Assembly (NCBI GenBank): GCA_942492115.1
Contig: CALODL010000022.1
Span: 62,001-126,000 of the forward strand
DNA length: 64,000 bases
Direction: 5' to 3'
From: CALODL01 sp942492115
Lineage (GTDB): Bacteria; Planctomycetota; Phycisphaerae; UBA1845; CAIVHJ01
Position 1 is the stretch's first letter. The number at the start of each line of letters is the position of its first letter. Below are positions 25,785 through 34,442 of this stretch, in pieces. A program made the translations under genes and the position numbers. The notes beneath the pieces are model-generated. The model had not been told where the DNA came from. It saw only the letters and a program-made list of their open reading frames with translations, and did no database searches.

Positions 25785-26954
25785 ATGGATCGCAGTGTAA
25801 TCGTCGCAGCACGACGAAGCCCAATTGGGCGTTATCTCGGGTCCCTGTCTCGTACGACCGCTCCCAAACTTGGCACGCTGGTCGCCAAGGCCGCCCTCGC
25901 TGACGCAGGTGCGGGCGCAACGGATATCAACGAGGTCTTCGTTGGCAGCGTGCTCCAGGCCGGCCAGGGCCAGAATCCGGCCCGACAGATCGCACTGGGG
26001 GCCGGTCTCGACGACAGCGTGACGGCCGTCACCTTGAACAAAGTGTGCGGCAGCGGAATGGAGTCCATCATTCAGGCCGACCGTGCTATTCGATGCGGCG
26101 ATATCCAGACCGCATTGTGCGGCGGAATCGAATCGATGTCCCAGGTGCCGTATCTCGTACGTGGTGCCCGAGCCGGACTCAAGTTCGGTGACACGACCTT
26201 CGTCGACGGCATGCAATCGGATGGGCTCACCTGCCCCTTCGAAAACTGGGCCATGGGTTGTGCCGCCGAGCATATCGCGGGCCAGTTCGGCATCACGCGC
26301 GCCATGCAGGACGAATACGCCGTGCGTAGTCATCGCCTGGCCGCCGCCGCCCAGGATGCAGGGGTCTTTAATGCGGAGATCGTGGCGATCGACCTGGGAC
26401 GCAAGGGTACACTGGCCGCCGACGAAACAGTACGAAAGGATGCGACCGTCGAACAAGTCGGCAAACTGCCCACAGTGTTCGACAAGGATGGAACGGTCAC
26501 GGCGGCCAACTCCTCTGCTCTGTCTGATGGTGCCGCCATGGTCGTCATCGCGTCACAGGATGCGGCGAAACAGCGTGGTTGGACCCCAATGGCCAAGATC
26601 TTGGCTACGACCACGCACGGTGTCGCCCCCAAGGAGCTGTTCAGTGCCCCGGTCGACGCCGTACGCACAGTCGTCGACAAGGCAGGCCTGACCCTGGAAG
26701 ACATCGATCTCTTCGAATTGAACGAAGCGTTCGCGGCCCAGGTGCTGGCGAACCTCAAAGCGCTCGAAATCTCGGATGACAAGGTCAATGTCCATGGCGG
26801 AGCGATCTCGCTGGGCCATCCCATCGGCGCCAGCGGAACCCGTGTCGTCGTGACGCTGCTCCACGCCATGGCTCAACGGAACGTACGCTACGGTGTTGCA
26901 ACCTTGTGCCTCGGCGGCGGAAATGCTGTCGCGCTCTGCATCGAGCGCTGCTGA
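25785..26954 (+). CDS. Acetyl-CoA C-acetyltransferase (thiolase)
   Basis: A 389-residue thiolase that condenses or cleaves acetyl units on CoA. ATG 25785 is chosen because AAGGAG precedes it. The acylated cysteine is Cys88 in NKVCGSGMESI; the other active-site blocks are LNEAFAAQVLANL, GGAISLGHPIGASGTR and TLCLGGGNAVAL near the C-terminus. It lies between the acyl-CoA dehydrogenases and 3-hydroxyacyl-CoA dehydrogenase, giving most of a short-chain beta-oxidation or acetoacetyl-CoA pathway. Confidence 0.94.
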   Translation: MDRSVIVAARRSPIGRYLGSLSRTTAPKLGTLVAKAALADAGAGATDINEVFVGSVLQAGQGQNPARQIALGAGLDDSVTAVTLNKVCGSGMESIIQADRAIRCGDIQTALCGGIESMSQVPYLVRGARAGLKFGDTTFVDGMQSDGLTCPFENWAMGCAAEHIAGQFGITRAMQDEYAVRSHRLAAAAQDAGVFNAEIVAIDLGRKGTLAADETVRKDATVEQVGKLPTVFDKDGTVTAANSSALSDGAAMVVIASQDAAKQRGWTPMAKILATTTHGVAPKELFSAPVDAVRTVVDKAGLTLEDIDLFELNEAFAAQVLANLKALEISDDKVNVHGGAISLGHPIGASGTRVVVTLLHAMAQRNVRYGVATLCLGGGNAVALCIERC

Positions 26955-27090
26955 TCTCGAAGCAATGAGAATATCCGTGTCCCGTCGGTCTCGGCCGACG
27001 GGGCATGCCCCGCCCACCGATCTTGATTCCAGGCCGTTCTTTCTCGATGCTATATGCCCTTCAGCACCCGTGTTTTAGAAAGGCATAGCT

Positions 27091-27957
27091 GTGTCTGATA
27101 TCAAAAGCTCCATCAAGACCGTCGGTGTCGTCGGCGCCGGCACCATGGGTCAAGGCATTGTCCACGTATTTGCACACAACGGATTTGATGTGCTGTGCTA
27201 CGACGCGATGGATGGCGCCGTTGACAAGGCCGTCGGCCGTATCGACAAGTTCCTCAGTAAGTCTGTCGATAAAGGCAAGATGACTGCGGCAAGCAAGGAT
27301 GCGGCCCTCGCGCGCATCGTGCCCTGTGGTGGCCTCGGTGACTTCAGCCGTGCCGACATCGCAATCGAGGCGGCCACCGAAAAGCCCGACATCAAGGCAA
27401 AGATTTTTGGTGAGTTGAACGACGTACTCGCAGACGGTCGTATTCTGGCAACCAACACCAGCAGCATCAGCATCGACAGTCTTGCCGGGGCGACTGGGCG
27501 CCCCAACAAGTTCATCGGCATGCACTTTTTCAACCCGGTTCCACTCATGGGGTTGGTCGAAATCATCACCGGGCAAGCAACCGACGACGCCACTGTTGCC
27601 ACGACCGTCGAGCTTGCTCGGGCCGTTGGAAAGGAACCGCTGCAGTGCAAAGACTCACCCGGTTTCGTCAGCAACCGCGTCGGGATGCTCATGATCAATG
27701 AGGCGGCATATTGCCTTCACGACGGCATTGCTACCCCAGACGCCATCGACGGCATTATGACGCTTGGCTTCAATCATCCCATGGGGCCGCTAGCACTTGC
27801 CGATTTGATCGGTGTGGATGTGTGCCTGTTCATCATGGAGGTGCTGCATCGAGACTTCGGAGACGACAAATATCGCCCCTGCCCTCTCCTGCAGCAGATG
27901 GTCGACGCAGGGCAATTCGGCAAGAAATCGGGGAAGGGCTTCTACGACTATGGTTGA
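27091..27957 (+). CDS. 3-hydroxybutyryl-CoA (3-hydroxyacyl-CoA) dehydrogenase
   Basis: An NAD-dependent dehydrogenase of 288 residues, the size of stand-alone PaaH/Hbd enzymes. The Rossmann motif is VGVVGAGTMGQGI (about 11-23). NTSSISIDSLA, GMHFFNPVPLMGLVEII with the catalytic His, KDSPGFVSNRV and NHPMGPLALADLIG follow in the normal order. GTG 27091 is the start, a few bases after GAAAGG. It completes the cluster, except that no enoyl-CoA hydratase gene is visible. Confidence 0.94.
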   Translation: MSDIKSSIKTVGVVGAGTMGQGIVHVFAHNGFDVLCYDAMDGAVDKAVGRIDKFLSKSVDKGKMTAASKDAALARIVPCGGLGDFSRADIAIEAATEKPDIKAKIFGELNDVLADGRILATNTSSISIDSLAGATGRPNKFIGMHFFNPVPLMGLVEIITGQATDDATVATTVELARAVGKEPLQCKDSPGFVSNRVGMLMINEAAYCLHDGIATPDAIDGIMTLGFNHPMGPLALADLIGVDVCLFIMEVLHRDFGDDKYRPCPLLQQMVDAGQFGKKSGKGFYDYG

Positions 27958-28003
27958 GGAGCAGTCATGAACCGTGCACCCCTTGCGTCGCACGCTCTGA
28001 AAC

Positions 28004-28180
28004 TCAGAACTGCAGCGGCCAGGGCTCGGGTTGAAGCAGATTGGGACCCCGCTCAATGGCGGCCTTCAGTAATTTCCGCAAGTAGAGATCCAGCTGATTG
28101 GGTGAGAATTGATGCAGGAACTCCTCAGTGGCTGAGCGGTTCAAGCGCATGATGTGCTCGATCAATTCTGTCTTGCTCAT
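28004..28180 (-). CDS. 58-residue conserved-looking small protein
   Basis: A short minus-strand gene: ATG 28180 follows GAAGGA with a 6-base gap. The peptide begins MSKTELIEHIMRLNRSA and continues EEFLHQFSPNQLDLYLRKLL, predicted as two amphipathic helices with a turn at SPNQL. Small planctomycete proteins with this pattern (ELIEHI..N.SA..EFL..F....L..YL) are familiar to me, but I know of no function. It is transcribed against the flanking plus-strand genes. The frame stays open upstream, but the ribosome site supports this start. Confidence 0.55.
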   Translation of the reverse strand: MSKTELIEHIMRLNRSATEEFLHQFSPNQLDLYLRKLLKAAIERGPNLLQPEPWPLQF

Positions 28181-28542
28181 TGGGCATCCTTCAGAAGAGG
28201 GTCGATCGCAGTGTTTTTCTTCGGCGTGAATGGCGTTCGGCTTGATGCTCGCTTGTTCGCCCAGCGGTTGGTTCCGCGCACGATCCGCGCGATGACCGGC
28301 AAACTGAGAACGCTTCGGCAGATCTGGAGCAGCGAGTTGAGCGCCGGGGTGGCATGTTCTGCGCGTTTTTTGTTCCCGATGCCTGCGAAATAGGCTACGA
28401 CGTGTTCTCCAGGGCGGTTTGACCGGCAGTGGGTGGCGTATTACAACCTGCCTGGTAAGCCCGTTGGGGCCACACATGGGCTGCTCGATTGCTGCAGAAC
28501 CAGCATGTTGGGACGCTTTGGTTTTTGGTAGGAATCCACACT
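28181..28542. other. Intergenic stretch upstream of the small gene
   Basis: About 360 bp without a credible gene. A minus-strand frame through it ends in TGA overlapping the ATG at 28180, but it has no start codon and its residues match nothing I recognise. No terminator or clear promoter was found. Confidence 0.3.
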
Positions 28543-29097
28543 ATGGTCGTGCAGTTCAATTGCCCGGGGTGCGGTCAGCCGATCGAAGTCGATGGCGAGT
28601 GGGCAGAGAAAACCGTTGGGTGTCCGTTCTGCCAGCAGATGGTCACGGCGCCTGCGGCCTCGACCCTGGCCTCGGAAGACGCGGCCGGCGTCAACATGGC
28701 GCGGCCGACGATGGGACATTTGTCCGCTCCCGTTGTTGAGAAACGAAGCATATTGCCCACTGTCGGACTCATTCTCGCCCTGGGAGCAATCGTCGCCCTG
28801 ATCATCGGTGGCGTGATATTCGCAGGATTCATGACCAGGAACCAACTCGATACGCTGTCGACCGACGAACTCGTCAAGAAGTTGCAATCCATGGTGACCG
28901 ATCCCGCCAATGCGTCCACGTTCGCCGCGGTTGGCCTCTTGTACTTCCTGAGTTTCACTCTGTGGCTTGCGGGCCTGGTGGTCTCGATCGTGGTGCTCGT
29001 GCGTACCCGGCCCAAGCCGCTGGCCGCTGTCGCTGGCCTGGGGATCTCCACGATCCTGCCGATGTTCATGGTTCTGCCGCTGTTCCTGGGCGGATAG
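28543..29097 (+). CDS. Zinc-ribbon membrane protein
   Basis: A 184-residue protein. ATG 28543 is chosen since the product then starts directly with a zinc ribbon, VVQFNCPGCGQPIEV...GCPFCQQMV (two CxxC pairs within the first 35 residues). A linker leads to a first membrane helix (about 66-88, TVGLILALGAIVALIIGGVIF), a short soluble loop, and two more hydrophobic segments (about 125-145 and 158-182). Planctomycete proteins often start with this type of zinc ribbon followed by DUF4190-like or other membrane regions. Function unknown. Confidence 0.7.
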   Translation: MVVQFNCPGCGQPIEVDGEWAEKTVGCPFCQQMVTAPAASTLASEDAAGVNMARPTMGHLSAPVVEKRSILPTVGLILALGAIVALIIGGVIFAGFMTRNQLDTLSTDELVKKLQSMVTDPANASTFAAVGLLYFLSFTLWLAGLVVSIVVLVRTRPKPLAAVAGLGISTILPMFMVLPLFLGG

Positions 29098-29124
29098 GCC
29101 GTTCGAATCGCAATAAAGGGTTCT

Positions 29125-29181
29125 CACGCATTTCCGGGATGGGCCTGCACACATGATCCTGTTGACGCACGCGTGGCGGAG
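29125..29181. repeat. 57-bp intergenic repeat, copy B
   Basis: This copy differs from the one at 15593-15649 at three positions and has the same orientation. It lies between the zinc-ribbon gene (28543-29097) and the terminator of the beta-propeller lipoprotein gene. Confidence 0.7.
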
Positions 29182-29226
29182 CCCGCAGTCGGGTAGGACG
29201 TCCGGTCTCGCAAACCCGTGAAGAAC

Positions 29227-29253
29227 AAAAAAAAACCGCCCCTAAGGACGGCT
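29227..29253 (-). terminator. Intrinsic terminator of the beta-propeller lipoprotein gene
   Basis: On the minus strand a short stem (CCGTCC with GGGCGG, one mismatch) is followed by nine T. It sits about 25 bp beyond the stop codon at 29279. Confidence 0.65.
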
Positions 29254-29278
29254 CTTCTTGATTCAGGCGCTGCGATGA

Positions 29279-31342
29279 CTAACGGTCTTCAGCAGGAGCA
29301 TCATCTTCAGCGATTTCACCACCGCCGGCAACGCCATCAAAGATGATCACATCGTCGACGAATTCAGTCAATTCGCTTAGCTCCAGGCTGCCGAGCACCG
29401 TTCCGGGCTCTGCCAGGGCGGCCTGCTGAATGTTGTATTCAGTAATCGCGTACACCATGTCATCCACGAATATGCCCCGCGTCCAGCCGTAATACACCGG
29501 AAAGTCGAATCCTTCGGGTGTCGTGGAGATCTGTCCGCGTAATGTGATCCCATCAGGCTCGGCAGAGATGTCGTACAACTGCAGACCCGCGAACGAGAAT
29601 TCGCCCCAAGGTTGGTCGGCACGGTGCTGCTCGTACAACGTAACAGGAATGGCCAGGACGCCCTGCTGTGGATCGAAAGTAAAGGCTTTGTGGTTGTACT
29701 CTGCCTCCGATGACGTACTCGATGCTCCGATCTGCTTGGACACGACCAGTTGAGGATCGTCGAACGTACTGACATCGAAAATGGAAACCTGCAGCCCGAG
29801 CCTCTGCCCCTCCAGGTCTGCTGCACGTCCAAGCGTCAGCAGATGATCCTCGTCCATGATGTGGATGTACTCCGAAAACCCTGGGATCTTCAGTTCACCA
29901 GCGACCAAAGGGTCCTCGGGGCTCGCCAAGTCCAGGGTGAACAGCGGATCAACCTGACGGAAGGTCACCAGAAAACCCTTGTCGCCCATGAAGCGTGCTG
30001 AATAGATCCGTTCTCCAGGGGCCAAGTCGTTGATCGACCCGACGACATCGAGGGCTCCATCGGCCTCGCCCAGAACAAACAGATGATTGCGGCTGGTTCG
30101 CTCATCCCAGGCCCACGGCTCACCGGTTGTCGTAGCCACACGCAAGTACCCGTTGTGCTCGCCGAGGGCGAACTGGTTGACCAATCGCCCATCAACTGAC
30201 CCGCTACCTGCATACTCCGTTCCATTCTTGTCAAATCGGAACTTGTGTATGTCGAGGCGCTCGCGGTACTTGTATGAGAAATCGTAGTCCGGGTCACTGA
30301 TATAAAGCGCCGTGGTCGACGCGTAGATAACACCCGGATCCGCCATGATGCCAATTGAAGAGAAGTTTTCGCTGACCTGGTTGGCATCGAGCGACACGAT
30401 TGTCGTGATGCCATAACCGTCGGGATCGACTGGCCGATAGAAATCTCGCCAACTCACCAGCAGCCCGGTAGACGAATCGCCGTTGCGGACCATCGTATAG
30501 GACGGGATGTAGTCTTCGATCTCTTCGGCGGTCAGCGTCTCGGGATCGAGATCATAAGGCACCATCGGGAACTCATTCAGAATCAGGTGGAGCGCACCGT
30601 CGATCATACGGCTCGAGACACTGCGACCATCGAATTCCCAGCGTGTTTCAATGACCGGCTCGAGACGATTCGAGATATCCACGATCGTCACGATCGTCGT
30701 ATCAGAGAATTCGTAGGGTGCGAACACCGCGGCGATCCGTGGTTCTGAGACAACGACATCAACTGGAATCGGGCCGCCAGGAAAGGGCTCGGCAAAGAAA
30801 CCATGTTCCATATTGACTACGACCATGCGGTCGCCAAACACGTACAGTTCACCGCCCCCGTAGCTTTCGACATCGAGATCGACTGTGGCGACCTCAACCA
30901 GGCCCCCAGCTTTTACGATCCGCACCTCGCCATCGACCATGACGTAGAAGTAGTCGCCATCGGTCTTAACCACATCCGACTCATCGACACCACTGACCTG
31001 TACGTTGGTCCCAGTGAACTCCGGGCCAGCAGCTCTCTCCCCATTTCCTGCTGCCCCACCGGAAGTCGCAGTATCTGCCGAGGGCGGTGCAGCCGGCGCA
31101 GCCAGAGCTCCATCGGATGACTCGAGTTGGATGAACCCGAGGTCCTCGTCGACCAGGATACGGTTGTCACGTTCCATCCGAGACGTGATTTGATCGCGGA
31201 AGTACTCAACCCAGGCATTCGCTGACGAAATGCGTTCCAGGCGAGCAACCCCGCTTTCGGTCCGCTGGGCCAGCGGTTCTCCATCACACCCGACGAGCAA
31301 TGCTGCAGCCACTGTGGTGGCGATGATCAACATGACACGCAC
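29279..31342 (-). CDS. Secreted beta-propeller-domain lipoprotein
   Basis: A 687-residue protein resembling the family of secreted proteins with a C-terminal beta-propeller (COG4880). The GTG at 31342 is preferred because GGAGG precedes it by 7 bases; it gives VRVMLIIATTVAAALLVGC with a lipobox. After a helical segment and an Ala/Gly-rich linker comes the family signature GTNVQVSGVDESDVVKTDGD (about 115-135), then repeated propeller blades containing YFYVMVDGEVRIV and YGGGELYVFGDRMVVV. The role of the family is not established; cell-surface binding is plausible. It has its own promoter and terminator. Confidence 0.85.
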   Translation of the reverse strand: MRVMLIIATTVAAALLVGCDGEPLAQRTESGVARLERISSANAWVEYFRDQITSRMERDNRILVDEDLGFIQLESSDGALAAPAAPPSADTATSGGAAGNGERAAGPEFTGTNVQVSGVDESDVVKTDGDYFYVMVDGEVRIVKAGGLVEVATVDLDVESYGGGELYVFGDRMVVVNMEHGFFAEPFPGGPIPVDVVVSEPRIAAVFAPYEFSDTTIVTIVDISNRLEPVIETRWEFDGRSVSSRMIDGALHLILNEFPMVPYDLDPETLTAEEIEDYIPSYTMVRNGDSSTGLLVSWRDFYRPVDPDGYGITTIVSLDANQVSENFSSIGIMADPGVIYASTTALYISDPDYDFSYKYRERLDIHKFRFDKNGTEYAGSGSVDGRLVNQFALGEHNGYLRVATTTGEPWAWDERTSRNHLFVLGEADGALDVVGSINDLAPGERIYSARFMGDKGFLVTFRQVDPLFTLDLASPEDPLVAGELKIPGFSEYIHIMDEDHLLTLGRAADLEGQRLGLQVSIFDVSTFDDPQLVVSKQIGASSTSSEAEYNHKAFTFDPQQGVLAIPVTLYEQHRADQPWGEFSFAGLQLYDISAEPDGITLRGQISTTPEGFDFPVYYGWTRGIFVDDMVYAITEYNIQQAALAEPGTVLGSLELSELTEFVDDVIIFDGVAGGGEIAEDDAPAEDR

Positions 31343-31432
31343 GACGTTGCCTCCAATCTTGGCGCGGCGACGACTCCGCACCTCTCAAAATGTACGTTAG
31401 GACGATGCGCCATCGCACAACTGTAACGAAGT

Positions 31433-31465
31433 ATTATAGGCCCAACTGTCCAAACAAGGTCGCAG
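31433..31465 (-). promoter_or_regulatory. Candidate promoter of the beta-propeller gene
   Basis: A perfect TATAAT on the minus strand at 31433-31438 lies about 90 bp upstream of the GTG start. The -35 region is weak (GACCTT at 17 bp). Confidence 0.4.
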
Positions 31466-31568
31466 GTGGGCCCTGGCGACCTGCGTCGCCTCGCTCCGGC
31501 CACACTACAGCCTTCCGGCATATTGGTTCAGGGACGTCTCCCACTTTCGCCCGGTTCCAGAATTCTGC

Positions 31569-31605
31569 AAAAAAAAAGACCCGGCCCCTGCGCGGGGGCC
31601 GAGTC
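31569..31605 (-). terminator. Intrinsic terminator of the sigma factor gene
   Basis: On the minus strand an 11-bp GC-rich stem (GACTCGGCCCC with GGGGCCGGGTC) is followed by nine T (A at 31569-31577). It lies about 30 bp past the stop at 31636. Confidence 0.8.
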
Positions 31606-31635
31606 TGTAACGTTGAATGGGTTCCGACCGCCCAG

Positions 31636-32565
31636 TCAGGCCGCCAACCACTGCTGTTCAAGCGTATGGCGAATCTTATCGAGAGCCTTATTCTGAATCT
31701 GGCGCACACGCTCCTTGGTCACGCCGATCATCCGACCGACCTGTTCCAATGTCTTCGTACCCTGCTCGTCGACCACTGGACCGATGGCGAACCGCTCTTT
31801 GATAACGGTCCGCTCCACTTCAGTCAGGTCTGCCAGGTTCGCCGCCAGAATGTGCTTCAGCTCGTCCAAACAGTCTTCTTCGACACCCATGCGGCGCGTC
31901 TCGACATAGTCACTCCGTTCCAGATCGGTATTCAATTCGACTGGGAACAGGCCACGGTAACGACCGGCTTTCATCGCTACACGGGAGAAACTCTTGAGGA
32001 TCGCCCGGCAAGCGTAGGTACTGAACTTGAATCCGCGCGAGACATCGAATTTGTCCACACTGCGCATGAGGGCAAAATTGCCTTCACTGACAAGGTCATT
32101 GAAATCAAGGCCGCTGAGCCGCGAACGCTTGGCCATCGAAAGCACCAATGGAAGGTTGAACTGAATGATCTGGGCTCGCAGTTCCTGAGCCAGCGTGCCC
32201 CACTCCAACAGCTCGCGACCTGCCTTTGCCGGAAGGCGCTTGCCCGCACAGCCCCGCACCACCTCGCACACCCGGTAGCGTGCATAGTTGTAGCGGCTGA
32301 ACAACAACCGTTCCTGGGCAGCGTTGAGTGTCGGGATTGCAGAAGAGCTGCGCGCCGGCTTGATTTCCTCTGACTCGCTGAACAGCTCCCGCTCGAACGA
32401 CTTCTTGTCGAATCCCTCGATCGGTACACAGCTCTGCGGCTCGCTCATGATGCGATCGAGCAACAACTTATCCTCTTTCGAAATGGTATCGAGGAAACGC
32501 TGCGTGGGTGGCTGCACCTTGGGTTCGACGGGATAGGCGTTGTTATTGGCGGAAGTTTGCGGCAT
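31636..32565 (-). CDS. RpoD-family (group 2-like) RNA polymerase sigma factor
   Basis: A 309-residue sigma-70 factor. ATG 32565 gives an N-terminus MPQTSANNNAYP; the open frame further up has no good start context. Region 2 is clear (LDFNDLVSEGNFALMRSVDK, FDVSRGFKFSTYACRAILK), region 3 is reduced, and region 4 ends with TKTLEQVGRMIGVTKERVRQ and a normal -35 helix. The -10 helix segment FSTYACRAILKSFSR differs from the housekeeping FSTYATWWIRQAI, which argues for an alternative factor rather than the primary sigma. The first 90 residues have no region 1.1. It has an inverted repeat and a candidate promoter upstream. Confidence 0.88.
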   Translation of the reverse strand: MPQTSANNNAYPVEPKVQPPTQRFLDTISKEDKLLLDRIMSEPQSCVPIEGFDKKSFERELFSESEEIKPARSSSAIPTLNAAQERLLFSRYNYARYRVCEVVRGCAGKRLPAKAGRELLEWGTLAQELRAQIIQFNLPLVLSMAKRSRLSGLDFNDLVSEGNFALMRSVDKFDVSRGFKFSTYACRAILKSFSRVAMKAGRYRGLFPVELNTDLERSDYVETRRMGVEEDCLDELKHILAANLADLTEVERTVIKERFAIGPVVDEQGTKTLEQVGRMIGVTKERVRQIQNKALDKIRHTLEQQWLAA

Positions 32566-32634
32566 CGTCGTGAGACTCCTTGGGCTCCGGGGCCAGCTGA
32601 ACCCGACGACACGCCCTCGAGGCATGTTTCCGGG

Positions 32635-32653
32635 AGGTGTCACTTGGACACCT
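32635..32653. promoter_or_regulatory. Perfect inverted repeat upstream of the sigma factor gene
   Basis: AGGTGTC, 5-nt spacer, GACACCT, centred about 80 bp before the ATG at 32565 and inside the presumed 5' leader. It could be an operator or an RNA hairpin. Confidence 0.4.
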
Positions 32654-32818
32654 GTCTAAACGGGGATCTCACCCGCATTATTGTAGGCGCCTGCGCTGCA
32701 CGCGGACGCACCTCAAGTCGAGGAAAATTCAGTCGGCAGCGCTGCGAAATGGCAGGTTGCCGAAGCCTGATTAATTGTATGCCGGGGGACAAGTGCGCTG
32801 ATGCTGCTGTCGAAGTGA

Positions 32819-32846
32819 AATATAGCACGGATTTGGAGCGTAGCAA
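32819..32846 (-). promoter_or_regulatory. Candidate promoter of the sigma factor gene
   Basis: On the minus strand TTGCTA and TATATT are separated by 16 bp in a locally AT-rich stretch, about 250 bp before the start codon. The remaining sequence from 32654 to 32984 holds no gene that I can support. Confidence 0.35.
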
Positions 32847-32984
32847 ATACTTTAGAAAAATCTCATGGGACATTAGCCCTGGTACCGATAATTTCGTTGT
32901 TCAGGGAGTTTCGGGAACGCTGGCCTGCAAGAATCTCATTTGAATCAAATTTTTGCTGACTTCGCAAGATGGACCTGCACGGGT

Positions 32985-34286
32985 CTATTCGTAGCGTAGC
33001 GCCACGATGGGGTCCAACTGGGCCGCGCGAATCGCAGGGTACATGCCGAAGAATATCCCTACGATGACCGAGAGGCCGAAACTGACGAAAACCGTCCATG
33101 GATGGATAATCGTTTCCCAGTTTGCCCGCCAGTTGATGACTTCCGCACCAAGCCACCCGACGACGATCCCAAGAAGACCGCCGGCTGTCGAAAGGACAAT
33201 TGTTTCCACGAGGAATTGCATGACGATGTGGCGCTGCTTGGCGCCCAGTGCCCGGCGTACGCCGATCTCACGGGTCCGTTCTGTTACGCTGGCCAGCATG
33301 ATATTCATGATACCGATGCCACCTACCAACAGCGACACGGCCGCGATGATCCCGAGCACAATCTGTTTGTCTCTCTTCTTCTTCTGCGCTAATTGCAGAC
33401 TGGCCAGTGGTACTCGAATGTCGTAGTCCTGCTCTTCGTGCGTTGCGTCGAACACGCGATGCACGGTCTCAGAAACCGGCAGCACATGATCGATATCGTC
33501 CACCACCACATACAGGCTGCTCAGCTCGATATCAATCCGTTCGCGACGTCCACTGCTGCGTTTGGTCAACAAATCGCCATATAAGGCGTTGGCGGTCGAG
33601 ATCGGTATGAAGGCCTCGCGATTGAAATTGCGCTCCTGTGTTCCGCGGGCAGGGGCCCCGGCAGTCTTGATCGGCGCGATAACGCCGACGACGCGGTACG
33701 GAGTCGCATCGCCAGATCCGCCGGCCAACAACGTTTCGCCCAGCGGATCGGCCAACGGAAACAGCATCTTTGCCAACTCTGAACCAATCACGCACACCTG
33801 AGCCCTGGTCTCGACATCATGGGCCACCAGCGGGCGACCGCCATGCTCGATCTCGAGATTGATGTTGTGGAATAGAGCCTCCGTCGTTCCGACGACCTTG
33901 GTCTGGATCTTCTTGTCCTTGTTGGCCACCTCGAATGCGACTTCGCGCAATGGGATGACATCTTCTACATGATGGCCCAGTGTCTCCCGGATAATCTTGA
34001 CGTCACGCCGCTTGATCCCGTAGCTGAGAACCCTGCTCTGCCCCTCGGATGTCTCCATCACTTCTTCTGGCTGAATGGATTGCACGATGATGTTGTTGGT
34101 CCCAAGCATCTCAATGAGCCGCATCTCGTCGGCGGCCGCGCCTTCACTGATCGAGAGCATGCAGATAACTGCTGCAACACCAAAGATGATGCCCAGTGCG
34201 GTCAGTAACGAGCGGAGCTTATGCAGGATCAGGCTGCTGATCCCCAAGCGAACCGTCGCAAACAGGAAACTGTCGAAGACCTTCAT
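32985..34286 (-). CDS. MacB/FtsX-type ABC transporter permease
   Basis: A 433-residue membrane protein of the MacB-PCD/FtsX class. It has an N-terminal helix (about 10-45, LILHKLRSLLTALGIIFGVA), a large periplasmic domain (about 50-300), and three C-terminal helices with the signature LVGGIGIMNIMLASVTERTR and EIGVRRALGAKQRHI. The start ATG 34286 is preferred to GTG 34292. MacB-like permeases use mechanotransmission for export of lipoproteins, peptides or toxins. No cognate ATPase or membrane-fusion protein gene is next to it, so the partner must be elsewhere. Confidence 0.88.
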   Translation of the reverse strand: MKVFDSFLFATVRLGISSLILHKLRSLLTALGIIFGVAAVICMLSISEGAAADEMRLIEMLGTNNIIVQSIQPEEVMETSEGQSRVLSYGIKRRDVKIIRETLGHHVEDVIPLREVAFEVANKDKKIQTKVVGTTEALFHNINLEIEHGGRPLVAHDVETRAQVCVIGSELAKMLFPLADPLGETLLAGGSGDATPYRVVGVIAPIKTAGAPARGTQERNFNREAFIPISTANALYGDLLTKRSSGRRERIDIELSSLYVVVDDIDHVLPVSETVHRVFDATHEEQDYDIRVPLASLQLAQKKKRDKQIVLGIIAAVSLLVGGIGIMNIMLASVTERTREIGVRRALGAKQRHIVMQFLVETIVLSTAGGLLGIVVGWLGAEVINWRANWETIIHPWTVFVSFGLSVIVGIFFGMYPAIRAAQLDPIVALRYE

Positions 34287-34442
34287 GGTCACATTCTAAC
34301 TCGTTGAGGCACTTGAATCATCCTCGATCGACTCGAAAGTACACTCATCCACTGACCAAGCATGCGCCGATATAACTCCGTTATGTGTGTGCTCGAGGGA
34401 GTGCACGGCAGACGCCAGGGGCCACGGAACCAGGATCCAGCC

